Assembly: GCF_051209875.1 (NCBI RefSeq)
Contig: NZ_JBNTQY010000001.1
Coordinates: forward strand, 3,162,001-3,226,000
DNA from: Emticicia sp051209875
GTDB lineage: Bacteria; Bacteroidota; Bacteroidia; Cytophagales; Spirosomataceae
Direction of reading: 5' to 3'
Length of the DNA: 64,000 bases
Both the position numbers and the translations under genes were made by a program. The notes below the pieces were generated by a model. It made no database searches and was not told the DNA's origin. It saw only the letters and a program-made list of their open reading frames with translations. Shown here one piece after another: positions 16,621 to 25,656 of the stretch; position 1 is the stretch's first letter; the number at the start of each line of letters is the position of its first letter.

Positions 16621-17655
16621 TTATAATTTTTTTAGAAATCTTATGAGATTTTGAGTGCGAACATCTCGACCTTTTACATTTAAATGATAAGTCATATCTT
16701 GACATAAGCTATCTGGATAAACAAAATCTTCAGGTTTACCCAAAATTGGAAAATGAGCTTTATTTTCCAATTCTCCTTGCAATTTATTAATAATTTCCTT
16801 GTCAAATTGATAGGATGAAGCTGCATACGATGGATATACATAACATACCTTCACCCCCATTTTTTGCATTTTTTCATAGAAATCATTCATATCGGCAATC
16901 GGTTTCTTGAAACTTACCTTATCATTAATGATTGCTCGTGGAATAGGATTGATGATAGGATTGTTAAAGTGACTTATCAAATCACCATATTGATTGATTG
17001 CTTTTCTAAAGAAAATATTGTCGATATCATCAATACTTGCTTCGTTAGATTTATGTTTAAATAGTCTTTCAAGTGTAAGTCTAAATGATGAAACCCTCAC
17101 TTGGGCATTTTCGCCAATATATTTGATTAATGTATTTACGGCAGACACCACACTTATTGCTTGTGGGAAAGTTTCTAAAAAAAGGCTATTTTCTTTCAAT
17201 TTTTCATCATCTATTCTATATGAAAACCATTCTTTTGCTTTAGGAAAAAAATTAGCCATTAAGATTTTTTCCTTAAAATTTCCTTCACTCGAAATGATAT
17301 ATTCAAAGCCCATAATTACAGTGTCACCCTTGTGCAATTCGGGTGCAATTTGTTGAAGCATAAAGTCAGTGCCATAATCGTAGTGCATTGACATATTTAC
17401 AACTGGATGCTGCAAGGAATCTTCAATCATTTTACTATTGATTCCATAAGCAAAATTTGACCCAGCAATCATAACAATTTTTGGTGATTTCAAGCTTTGA
17501 AGACGAGCATATTTATCAATAATTGCAGCGGTATAAGAGTTTTCAAGGTCATATTTTTGATAAGGATTGAAGTCGTATAGCACCTCAATGATACCCCAAG
17601 TCAAAAGAAATAATAAGGAGATTTTGAAGAGAAATCGTTTTATTTTTATATTCAT
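16621..17655 (-). CDS. SGNH-hydrolase-like membrane-anchored protein, partner of MBOAT
   Basis: A 344-residue protein with one N-terminal membrane segment (about 8-27) and an extracytoplasmic domain. MIAGSNFAYGIN resembles the GxSx block I of SGNH enzymes, and DMTYHLNVKG near the C terminus resembles the final DxxH block (spacing D-M-T-Y-H is one longer, so the match is approximate). It lies 82 bp upstream of the MBOAT gene in the same direction. AlgJ/AlgX/DltD-like partners of MBOATs have this fold and location, so it probably completes O-acetylation of a surface polymer (inference). No polysaccharide synthesis genes are adjacent. Confidence 0.7.
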   Translation of the reverse strand: MNIKIKRFLFKISLLFLLTWGIIEVLYDFNPYQKYDLENSYTAAIIDKYARLQSLKSPKIVMIAGSNFAYGINSKMIEDSLQHPVVNMSMHYDYGTDFMLQQIAPELHKGDTVIMGFEYIISSEGNFKEKILMANFFPKAKEWFSYRIDDEKLKENSLFLETFPQAISVVSAVNTLIKYIGENAQVRVSSFRLTLERLFKHKSNEASIDDIDNIFFRKAINQYGDLISHFNNPIINPIPRAIINDKVSFKKPIADMNDFYEKMQKMGVKVCYVYPSYAASSYQFDKEIINKLQGELENKAHFPILGKPEDFVYPDSLCQDMTYHLNVKGRDVRTQNLIRFLKKL

Positions 17656-17714
17656 ATTATCTGAGTCTGACCAGTATTTTTCTATAATTTAGCTTATGTG
17701 AATCTAAAAAATGA

Positions 17715-17722
17715 TAGTTTTG
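17715..17722 (+). promoter_or_regulatory. Candidate -7 box for the LolE-like permease gene
   Basis: TAGTTTTG is an exact TAnnTTTG match 33 bp before the start codon at 17756. No good TTTG element was found at the right distance upstream. Confidence 0.35.
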
Positions 17723-17755
17723 TAAAAACAATTAGCTTTCAATATCAATCAGCAA

Positions 17756-18976
17756 ATGAATTTACCTCGTTTTATAGCTCAACGGATTCAAAACACTAAA
17801 TCTACTTCTTTTACTTCCACTGTTACTAAAATCGGGGTGGCAAGTATCGCTATAGGTTTGGCAATCATGATTTTGTCGTTTAGTATTTTAATTGGCTTCA
17901 AACGTACTATTAAGGAAAAACTTTTTAGCCTTAGTTCGCACATTCAAGTCAGCAAAATTACATTGAATCAGTCGTTTGAGGAAACTCCAATGCCAATAAA
18001 TACAAAATTTTATCAAAATTACAGAAAAAACTCACAAATCAGGCATGTGCAGGCTGTTGCCAATAAAGCTGGTATGCTAAAATCGACCGAAGAATTGGCT
18101 GGAATTGTCATCAAAGGCGTAGGAAGAGACTATGATTGGCAAAATTTCTCAGAAAATTTAGTTGAAGGAAGAAGGATAAATTTTCAGGATTCTACATATT
18201 CAAGTGAAATAATTATCAGTCGAAAAATTGCAACGCAACTTAAAATCAAGCTTTCGGATGAAGTTTTAGTTTATTTTATACAAAATCCACCTCGCATTAG
18301 AAAGGTAAAAGTAGTAGGTATTTATGATACTGGATTAGAAGAATTTGACAAAAATTTTATTTTAGGAGATTTATCATTAATTCAGAAAATGAATGAATGG
18401 GATAATCAAACAGCTGGACATTATGAGATATTTCTAAATGATTTTGATGAATTAAACTCCACTGCTAAACAAGTTTTTGATGAAATCGATCAAGATATGC
18501 AAGTTTTGAAAGTAACTGAAATGTTCCCTGCCATTTTCGATTGGCTCAACCTCATGGATAGAAATATCATTGTTATTTTAGCTTTAATTTTGGTTGTGGC
18601 AAGTTTCAATATGATTTCGGTCTTACTGGTGATGATGATGGAACGAACGCCGATGATAGGCTTACTAAAAGCTTTAGGCTCAGACGATGCTAAAATTCGT
18701 AAGATATTTATATTCAATGGTTTAACAATTATTTTAAAAGGAATTTTTATAGGAAACATGATTGGACTTGGGCTTTGTGGCATCCAATTCTTTTACCGTG
18801 TGATCCCATTGGAAGCTGAAAGTTATTATATGAATTATGTACCGATTGATTTTAATTGGGGCATCATTTTATTGATAAACTTCATTACAATATTATTGGT
18901 ATTGGCTGTAATCACTATCCCAACTTTTGTGGTTTCCAGAATGAAAGTTGTTGAAGCATTAAAATTTAGAGAGTAA
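17756..18976 (+). CDS. LolC/LolE-like FtsX-family ABC permease
   Basis: A 406-residue membrane protein with the 1+3 membrane topology of LolC/E and FtsX-type permeases: one helix near residues 20-45 (IGVASIAIGLAIMILSF), a large periplasmic MacB-like domain, then three helices after about residue 270. The ending SRMKVVEALKFRE is typical. Such proteins extract lipoproteins from the inner membrane with a LolD-type ATPase. No ATPase gene is adjacent. A second, diverged permease of this type is encoded at 25657-26862. The family in Bacteroidota is often annotated only as ABC transporter permease. Confidence 0.85.
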   Translation: MNLPRFIAQRIQNTKSTSFTSTVTKIGVASIAIGLAIMILSFSILIGFKRTIKEKLFSLSSHIQVSKITLNQSFEETPMPINTKFYQNYRKNSQIRHVQAVANKAGMLKSTEELAGIVIKGVGRDYDWQNFSENLVEGRRINFQDSTYSSEIIISRKIATQLKIKLSDEVLVYFIQNPPRIRKVKVVGIYDTGLEEFDKNFILGDLSLIQKMNEWDNQTAGHYEIFLNDFDELNSTAKQVFDEIDQDMQVLKVTEMFPAIFDWLNLMDRNIIVILALILVVASFNMISVLLVMMMERTPMIGLLKALGSDDAKIRKIFIFNGLTIILKGIFIGNMIGLGLCGIQFFYRVIPLEAESYYMNYVPIDFNWGIILLINFITILLVLAVITIPTFVVSRMKVVEALKFRE

Positions 18977-19037
18977 TTCTAATTACCAGAAATCAACAAT
19001 AAATGATTGAATCAAAAGTCGATTGGTAAAAAAAGCG

Positions 19038-19045
19038 TACCTTTG
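19038..19045 (+). promoter_or_regulatory. Candidate -7 box for the DEAD-box helicase gene
   Basis: TACCTTTG, an exact TAnnTTTG match, 24 bp before the ATG at 19070. Its position inside the longer TTG-initiated reading (from 19007) supports the ATG start. Confidence 0.45.
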
Positions 19046-19069
19046 CTGTTTATTTTAATATACAGGGAT

Positions 19070-20416
19070 ATGACTTTTGATGAATTAAACCTCAATAAAT
19101 CACTCTTAAATGCCTTGAATGACTTGGGTTATACAAACCCAACGACAATTCAGCAAAAGGTGTTTTCAGTAGTGATGTCGGGCAAAGATGTGTGTGGAAT
19201 TGCCCAAACAGGTACTGGAAAAACTTACGCTTATTTACTTCCTGCTTTACGACAATATGAATTTCCTAAAGATAAGCGAAATGCAGTTCGTTTGCCCCAA
19301 ATTTTAATCATTGTTCCTACTCGTGAATTAGTTGTTCAGGTCGTAGAATCAGTCAAAAAGTTAAGCACATACATGACACTTTCGGTTGTTGGTGTTTATG
19401 GTGGAGTCAATATGAAACCTCAAATTGCTGAACTTGCCCAAGGTGTTGATGTTTTGGTAGCAACACCAGGTCGTTTAGTAGATTTGATGACTAATGGCGT
19501 AATTAAGACAAAAAATATCAAAAAATTGATCATTGATGAAGTCGATGAGATGCTCAATCTTGGTTTTCGAGCTCAATTAAAAGTAGTTTTGGATTTACTT
19601 CCCCTTAAAAGACAAAACTTAATGTTCTCAGCAACATTGACCGAAGATGTTGAATTATTGATTGATACTTATTTTAATAATCCTGTCAGAATTGAAGCTG
19701 CTCCGGCGGGAAGCCCACTCGAAAATATTGCACAAACTGCATATATTTTACCTAATTTTTACACAAAAATTAATTTTTTAGAACTTTTATTCATTCAAAA
19801 TCCTGAGATGAATAAAGTTTTGGTATTTACTGCAACCAAGAAATTGGCAGATGATTTGTTTCAACAATTAGACAAGAAATTTCCGAATGAAATTGGTGTA
19901 ATTCACTCCAATAAAGCTCAAAATAATAGATTTAATACGGTAAAAGAATTTCAAAGTGGAGAAATTCGTATTTTGATAGCAACTGATATTATTGCAAGAG
20001 GGTTGGATGTAGCAGAGGTTTCTCATGTTATCAATTTTGATATGCCAGAAGTGCCAGAAAATTACATTCACCGCATTGGTCGTACAGGCAGGGTTGATAA
20101 AAAAGGCATTGCGATTACTTTTATTACAAAGAAAGACGAAGAGCAAAAGGCAAATATCGAGAATTTAATGAATTATAAAATTCCGATGAAAAAATTACCC
20201 AAAAACCTTGAGATTTCAGACGAACTTACGGAAGATGAAAAGCCAAAGGTAGTAATGAAAGACATTGTCGTAAAAATTCCTAAAAAGGAAACTTTTGGAC
20301 CTGCTTTCCATGAAAAATCTGAGAAAAACAAAAAGGTTAATGTAAGAAGAAACCACGATGCCGAAATGAAGAAAAAATATGGCAAATCGTATAGAAAAAG
20401 TGTAGATAGGTCATGA
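19070..20416 (+). CDS. DEAD-box ATP-dependent RNA helicase
   Basis: A 448-residue RNA helicase. Visible motifs in order: Q motif (TIQQKVF), Walker A AQTGTGKT, PTRELV, TPGRLVD, a variant motif II read as DEVDEM (the usual DEAD is DEVD here), SAT, ARGLDV, and HRIGRTGR. The C-terminal tail is basic (KKKYGKSYRKSVDRS), typical of cold-adaptation or ribosome-assembly helicases. The protein family normally begins MTFDELNLN, so the ATG at 19070 is chosen over an in-frame TTG at 19007; a promoter-like box lies between them. It is convergent with the transporter gene that follows. Confidence 0.92.
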   Translation: MTFDELNLNKSLLNALNDLGYTNPTTIQQKVFSVVMSGKDVCGIAQTGTGKTYAYLLPALRQYEFPKDKRNAVRLPQILIIVPTRELVVQVVESVKKLSTYMTLSVVGVYGGVNMKPQIAELAQGVDVLVATPGRLVDLMTNGVIKTKNIKKLIIDEVDEMLNLGFRAQLKVVLDLLPLKRQNLMFSATLTEDVELLIDTYFNNPVRIEAAPAGSPLENIAQTAYILPNFYTKINFLELLFIQNPEMNKVLVFTATKKLADDLFQQLDKKFPNEIGVIHSNKAQNNRFNTVKEFQSGEIRILIATDIIARGLDVAEVSHVINFDMPEVPENYIHRIGRTGRVDKKGIAITFITKKDEEQKANIENLMNYKIPMKKLPKNLEISDELTEDEKPKVVMKDIVVKIPKKETFGPAFHEKSEKNKKVNVRRNHDAEMKKKYGKSYRKSVDRS

Positions 20417-20424
20417 TAATGATC

Positions 20425-20542
20425 AATTATAAATTGTTAATTATCAATTATTTATTCTATAACTATATTCTTGATAAGAAATTGATAATCAATTACTTAC
20501 AAAATTTTTATAGCACAAATTGATAATTAACAATTTATAATT
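20425..20542. repeat. 25-bp perfect inverted repeat between convergent genes
   Basis: The arm at 20425-20449 begins AATTATAAATTGTTAATT. Its exact reverse complement is at 20518-20542, so 25 of 25 bases pair across a 68-base loop, and pairing continues outward with few mismatches to about 20417/20550. The AT-rich arms could form a long hairpin ending both convergent transcripts, or could be the ends of a small mobile or repeat element. The loop contains ATTGATAATCAATTACTTA, a word seen in other gaps. Confidence 0.7.
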
Positions 20543-20556
20543 AATCATGATAATTT

Positions 20557-21759
20557 TTAAGCTTTGACTCTTGTATTATCTTTAAAAACCAAGATAAATA
20601 TCAACAATACAACTCCCGAAATTGCCGCTGGAACCATCCAAACAGAAGTCCAATCATGAGTTGAAACCTCCCCTATTTTGGTTGTATATTTGTCTAAGAC
20701 TTTTCCTGATAAAACCGATCCAATACCCATTCCGACCCCATAAGTGGCGAAAGTGATAAGACCTTGTGCTGAGTTTTTGATTTTTTCGCCTGCTTTATTA
20801 TCTGTATAAATTTGTCCAGTAACAAAGAAGAAATCATAACATACACCATGAAGAACAATGGCAAGATATAGCATCCATTCTGACGAAATACCATCACCAT
20901 ACCCAAAACATACAAAACGCACAATCCACGCAATAAGCCCAACAATAAGCATCTTTTTAATACCAAATTTACTCAAAGCAAAAGGAATCAAAAGCATAAA
21001 AACTACCTCAGAAACTTGCCCAAGCGACATCTTATTTTCAACATTGCTCATGTGCGATTCAGTTAATGATAAATTTGCATGAGCGTAATAAAAGGATAAA
21101 GGAATACAAACCAAGATCGAACAAATAAAGAAAACTAAAAACGATTTGTCTTTAAATAATACAAAGGCATCAGTCCCTAAAATCTGACCAAAAGAAGTAG
21201 ATTGCGTTGCTTTTGGTGGAGTATCAGGCAATGTGAATGCAAAAACAGCCCAAGCAATTGAAGTAAACATTGCTATCTGAAAAATTGTAACCTTATCACC
21301 CACTTCATAAAAACCGACAATATTGGTAATCACAATCCAAGCCACTGTTCCTACCACACGAATCGTCGGGAACTCCTTTTCAGGATTTTTCATTTGATTC
21401 ATTGCAATTGAGCTTGACAATGCTAAATTTGGAGCAAAAGTGAGCGTATATGCCAAAATATACCAGAAAAAAGTATCTGGGTCTTGGTTTTGAATCAAAA
21501 AATAAAGAATGATAGCTCCTAAAATATTCAAAACACCCATTACTTTTTGAGCTGAAAAAAAGCGATCGGCAACCATTCCCATAAAAAATGGAGCTACAAT
21601 TGAAGCGATTGAAAATGTTGCATAGGCATTCCCGATTTGATCACCTGTGGCGTGAAGTGTGGTAAAAAGATACTTTCCCATTTGTCCGTACCATGCTCCC
21701 CAAGTGGAAAACATCAGAAACATCATGGTCATTAATTTGATTCTAACAGTAGTGTTCAT
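20557..21759 (-). CDS. Major facilitator transporter, nucleoside-permease (NupG) type
   Basis: A 400-residue protein with about 12 membrane segments. The start (TWGAWYGQMGKYLF, GDQIGNAYATFSIASIVAPFFMGMVADRFF) and MNQMKNPEKEFPTIRVVGTVAWI match the nucleoside:H+ symporter branch of the MFS. It probably imports nucleosides or a related sugar across the inner membrane. The upstream aminopeptidase gene is 54 bp away in the same direction, but a functional link is not evident. NupG-like carriers in Bacteroidota are also often found with sugar isomerase genes, so other small substrates are possible. Confidence 0.85.
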   Translation of the reverse strand: MNTTVRIKLMTMMFLMFSTWGAWYGQMGKYLFTTLHATGDQIGNAYATFSIASIVAPFFMGMVADRFFSAQKVMGVLNILGAIILYFLIQNQDPDTFFWYILAYTLTFAPNLALSSSIAMNQMKNPEKEFPTIRVVGTVAWIVITNIVGFYEVGDKVTIFQIAMFTSIAWAVFAFTLPDTPPKATQSTSFGQILGTDAFVLFKDKSFLVFFICSILVCIPLSFYYAHANLSLTESHMSNVENKMSLGQVSEVVFMLLIPFALSKFGIKKMLIVGLIAWIVRFVCFGYGDGISSEWMLYLAIVLHGVCYDFFFVTGQIYTDNKAGEKIKNSAQGLITFATYGVGMGIGSVLSGKVLDKYTTKIGEVSTHDWTSVWMVPAAISGVVLLIFILVFKDNTRVKA

Positions 21760-21813
21760 TTTAGATTAGGGTTTTAATTGATGGTGTTTTTTGTTATTTT
21801 TTCAAATTTTATC

Positions 21814-24330
21814 TTACAAATCTTTAAACTGCTTATATATTTTCTGCAAACGTACATCTCTTTCAGCAGCAATAATATCTTTAATTATCTTTTTCACCCC
21901 TACATTTTCATCAATCAAAGTTAAAGTTTGAATTCCTGCAAATCGTACATACCATTGTGAGTCTTTGGTAGCAATCTTTGTTAATAAAGGCAAACTTCTC
22001 ACTTGAATATCAGGTTTTGATTTCACCAAATATGTTCCAAATATACCCAAAACTTGATAAAGTTCACTTCCTTTCATATTTTTTAAATGGTTTTCAAACC
22101 ATTCATATCTTGATGGAGAAGCTTCATCGGCAAAATAATTGGCGACGGCGGCAAAAATATTAGGATTAGTTGAAGTATCAAACTTTAAGGCTAATTCAAC
22201 TGCATCAGGTGGGCGGCTCGCCAAAATCGCTTCAATAGCTGCTGCTTGTACGGTATATGACGAATCTTTCAATGCTTCACGAAAAAGTTTATCATTTTGT
22301 GAGTTTTGAAAACCTTTGACAGCCAAAATCGCATCTGCTCTCACATACGAACGTGCATCATTTTGAATACAATATTGGAGAGCGTGTTCTACTTCTAAGA
22401 AATCATCTCCATCGTAATCAAAAAACTTCTGAACGGCAAACTGACGAACCCTCCAAAATTTATCTTTTGTGGCATCAATTAATAGTTTTCTAATGGCTTT
22501 ATCAGAAGGAGGATTATAGAAAGTGGTGTCATCTTCGGGTATAAAGGTGAGCGTTTCTAAAACATTCAGTTTAGTTGCAATATGGTCAGCATTATAAAAT
22601 TGTTCAATCAACTCCTCTTTTGATTTTTGATGTTCAATTTTTCCTACTAAAATATTTTCTGGGTCAAGAAGTACCATTTTTGGGGAAGATTTCGCTGCAA
22701 ATTCAAATATTTGCTCAGCTTTATCAACTAAAATTTCATGTATAACTTTTTGATTATCGGCTAAAACGGCAACTTTTAATGGTAAACGATAAACAGGTGA
22801 ATAGGTTGTATCTTGTATTTGCTTGATTCTTAATTTAATTATGCCATCTTCAAAAATATGGGATGCTTGTAAGATTGGATGTCCAGGTTTCATAAACCAT
22901 TGATCAAAAAACCAGTGTAAATCTTCTCCTGTAACTTTTTCAAAGGCAATTCTCAATTCATCAATTTCTGTATTTCTGAAAGCATTTTTTTGCAAATATT
23001 GCTTCAGAGATTCAAAAAAAGCCTCCTCACCTACTTGCTTTCTCAGTAAATGTAGGATTCTTCCCCCTTTTGCATAAGAGTGAGAATCAAACATATCTTC
23101 CTTGTCTAAGTATCTGTAACGAATCAAAGGTTCTTGTTTTTCTTGTGATTCTGCAAAATATTGATTCAGAGCATTATATGCTACCAAATCACCTTCATCT
23201 TTGCCATATTTTTTGGTCATCCATAAATATTCTGCATAATCAGCAAAAGATTCATTAAGAGGTAGATTTGACCAAGATTCGCACGTAACCAAATCGCCAA
23301 ACCAATGATGAAACAATTCATGAGCAATTACACCGTCATCATTATCATCAACTAATTGGTGCGAATCTTTTTGGATAAAATCACCATGAACAGTAGCGGT
23401 AGTATTTTCCATTGCTCCTGAAACATAATCTCTTACCGCAATTTGTGCATACTTATCCCACTGAAATTTTACACCAAGCATTTGCTCAAAATATCGAATC
23501 ATTTCGGGTGTTCTTCCAAAAATATTCAGAGCATACTTTTCAAATTTAGGTTCAACATAATAGCTAACTTCAAAATCTTTAAAATTGGGATCAACAACTT
23601 TTTTAAATTCACCTACTGCAATCATTGTTAAATAAGGCGAAGCAGGCTTATCTTGTTTCCAATAATCTGTGCGTGTACCATCCGAATTTTGTTTTGAAGA
23701 AATCAGTTTGCCATTAGAAAGTGTGAGAAATGAAGCATTGCCGCCCAATTGGTTATCAATAGTGATAAAAATTTCCTGTGTCATTTTCTGATTTGGTGAA
23801 TCAATGGTAGGAAACCAACATGAATTTGCTTCGGTTTCTCCTTGTGTCCAAATCTGTCTTGGTTTGTCAGTTTCTTCTCCTAATGGATTAATAAAATACA
23901 GTCCTTTATCAGCAGTGATGGCTTGGCTCCCTCCTAAAGGCAGCTCATTAGGCTTTGCAATATACTTGATTTGAACAGTCAGTGTGTCTTTTCTTGTATA
24001 AGTTTTACCTAAATTAATTTTTAAAATAAGATCATCATAATCATATTTTACGGCCTTATTGTACATCGTAACTTCCTGAATATCAAAACCTTTGGCATCT
24101 AATTCAAGAAGATTTTGTTCATAAAAATGAGGCTTGAAAGTAATTGTTGCTATACCTTTGAGGGTTTGTTTCATCCAATTAGGCTTGATTTCAAGTTTGG
24201 TATGAATCAAATCATTCTTCTTGGTTCGCTCCGCATTATATTTGCCTTGAGCAGGAATAATTGGTGTTTTTTCTTGGCTATAGGCAGTCCAAGTAAAACA
24301 TACAAAAAACAAAAAATGAGAAAACTTCAT
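21814..24330 (-). CDS. M1-family zinc aminopeptidase with C-terminal HEAT-like repeats
   Basis: An 838-residue exported peptidase; the signal peptide ends near TAYSQ. The beta-saddle N-terminal domain (about 30-240) is followed by the catalytic domain with GAMEN (305-309), HELFHH (His337, Glu338, His341) and third zinc ligand Glu360 in NESFADY. After about residue 560 the protein is alpha-helical with HEAT-like repeats (FWRVRQFAVQKFFDYDGDD, DSSYTVQAAAIEAIL, SQWYVRFAGIQTL), as in cold-active and Bacteroidota M1 enzymes. It removes N-terminal amino acids from peptides, here probably in the periplasm. Confidence 0.93.
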   Translation of the reverse strand: MKFSHFLFFVCFTWTAYSQEKTPIIPAQGKYNAERTKKNDLIHTKLEIKPNWMKQTLKGIATITFKPHFYEQNLLELDAKGFDIQEVTMYNKAVKYDYDDLILKINLGKTYTRKDTLTVQIKYIAKPNELPLGGSQAITADKGLYFINPLGEETDKPRQIWTQGETEANSCWFPTIDSPNQKMTQEIFITIDNQLGGNASFLTLSNGKLISSKQNSDGTRTDYWKQDKPASPYLTMIAVGEFKKVVDPNFKDFEVSYYVEPKFEKYALNIFGRTPEMIRYFEQMLGVKFQWDKYAQIAVRDYVSGAMENTTATVHGDFIQKDSHQLVDDNDDGVIAHELFHHWFGDLVTCESWSNLPLNESFADYAEYLWMTKKYGKDEGDLVAYNALNQYFAESQEKQEPLIRYRYLDKEDMFDSHSYAKGGRILHLLRKQVGEEAFFESLKQYLQKNAFRNTEIDELRIAFEKVTGEDLHWFFDQWFMKPGHPILQASHIFEDGIIKLRIKQIQDTTYSPVYRLPLKVAVLADNQKVIHEILVDKAEQIFEFAAKSSPKMVLLDPENILVGKIEHQKSKEELIEQFYNADHIATKLNVLETLTFIPEDDTTFYNPPSDKAIRKLLIDATKDKFWRVRQFAVQKFFDYDGDDFLEVEHALQYCIQNDARSYVRADAILAVKGFQNSQNDKLFREALKDSSYTVQAAAIEAILASRPPDAVELALKFDTSTNPNIFAAVANYFADEASPSRYEWFENHLKNMKGSELYQVLGIFGTYLVKSKPDIQVRSLPLLTKIATKDSQWYVRFAGIQTLTLIDENVGVKKIIKDIIAAERDVRLQKIYKQFKDL

Positions 24331-24337
24331 TAAAATA

Positions 24338-24364
24338 ATGAGTGAAAGAGTAAATGAGCGAATG
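24338..24364. repeat. Short-word repeat (GAGTGAA/GAGTAAAT/GAGCGAAT)
   Basis: AATGAGTGAAAGAG, TAAATGAG and CGAATG follow each other just upstream of the aminopeptidase gene; CACTCAAAACTCAATTAG lies about 70 bp away in the opposite sense. This is one of the word arrays found in several gaps. Confidence 0.4.
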
Positions 24365-24447
24365 TCCGAATAATTCTATAGTGAAGGATTGCTTCAACTT
24401 AAAGTCAAATAGGCGACCCTCATCAGAACTTTTCACTCAAAACTCAA

Positions 24448-25623
24448 TTAGTGGCTTAATTTTTTTTCTTTTTTAATGGGTTTACGAAAATCAGTAAAAT
24501 AAATTTCTTTTTGTTTTCTTAAAATATATCCATCTTCAATCGCTTCAACCCAATATTCACGTTTAAACTTAAAGTCATCCAAGCTTGCATAACCACCTTT
24601 CAACGTTAGAGTTACAATATTTTTTTCAGCATTATATTCCCAAGAAGTTTCATCGGTATCAATATCTAAAAAATCTACCCCTGCACAAAACTTCACTTTT
24701 GGATCACTTTCATAATCATAAGCGATCTTCCCTTCCGAATCAAAACTCATAATCAAATTATTAATCGTCAATTTAGATTCATTATAGGTGGTTAGAAAAA
24801 TATCATTCCTTTCAATTTTATTCTTCACTAACATCCATCGTTTTGATTTATCTAATAAATCTTTTGTTAGAGCTACATAATCTACAGCAATTACGGGAGT
24901 AAGTTTATTTTCAACCGGCTTGCTTTCCGCAAAGTTTTGAGTGTTAACTTCTAACTTTAGTTCGTTTTTAGCATTAGGTGATTCATCAATCTTCGGTAGA
25001 ATGGCTAAATCTGCCTGTACATTAGGCCCTTTTTGAACAACGCTATCAATTTTCTCAATTACTTCAACGGTCTTATATTTCTCTCTTGTAATTTGTTTCT
25101 TTGTAGCAATTGCTACTTTTCTTTTAACTTGAGCAAATTTAGTCTTTTCTAACTTTGCTTTCAGTTTCAAATCATCATAAAATTCTTCACTTATTTGTCT
25201 CAAGATAAAAGCATCTTGGAGACGTTCAACCGCATAGTTTCGCTTAAACTTAAAATCTTCAAGACTTGAATAGCCCCCTTTTATAGTTAATATAATTTGA
25301 TGATTGGCTGAATCTAATGCCCAAGAAGATTCATCTGTGAGAACATCTAAATATTGAATACGAGTATTAGATTTGAAAGCAAAATTGGTTTCATAATCAT
25401 ATTCAATTTTCCCTCCCGCTTGAAAGCTCAACACAAAAGTATTTGCTTTGAGTTTGTTATTTCTGTACGAAGTGAAAATTATCTCATTTTTATCAATTTT
25501 ATTATTAATCAAAATCCAACGTTTCGAAGGATTTAATAATTCATGCAGCCATTGTTCGTTTTTTTGAGCATAAATTGGAGTAAATATAAAAAGTAAAATA
25601 GCAATTTTTAAGTATTTAATCAT
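24448..25623 (-). CDS. Exported protein with two copies of an uncharacterised domain
   Basis: A 391-residue protein with a signal peptide ending near PIYAQ. Two similar segments, about 25-150 and 252-385, share a common pattern: L-L-(N/D)xSKRW-(I/M)LxxNKI-(D/E)(K/R)N(E/D)I, then SFxxxGKIxYDYE, DxxTDE(T/S)SW, LTxKGGY(A/S)SL(E/D)DFKFKR, and (F/Y)ILR. They are joined by a charged linker (about 155-245). Each unit looks like a beta-rich lipocalin-like or calycin-like fold, but I do not recognise a named family. It lies 33 bp downstream of the permease gene and may share its transcript. Confidence 0.7.
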   Translation of the reverse strand: MIKYLKIAILLFIFTPIYAQKNEQWLHELLNPSKRWILINNKIDKNEIIFTSYRNNKLKANTFVLSFQAGGKIEYDYETNFAFKSNTRIQYLDVLTDESSWALDSANHQIILTIKGGYSSLEDFKFKRNYAVERLQDAFILRQISEEFYDDLKLKAKLEKTKFAQVKRKVAIATKKQITREKYKTVEVIEKIDSVVQKGPNVQADLAILPKIDESPNAKNELKLEVNTQNFAESKPVENKLTPVIAVDYVALTKDLLDKSKRWMLVKNKIERNDIFLTTYNESKLTINNLIMSFDSEGKIAYDYESDPKVKFCAGVDFLDIDTDETSWEYNAEKNIVTLTLKGGYASLDDFKFKREYWVEAIEDGYILRKQKEIYFTDFRKPIKKEKKLSH

Positions 25624-25656
25624 TTGGGCTGATAATAAGCTAAAACGTTAGTTTGT

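Noticed and set aside
20544..24330. Transporter and aminopeptidase as part of the sugar locus at the left edge
   Set aside because: They are 9 kb away with unrelated genes between, and no repeat like the 6942-6980 operator was seen upstream.
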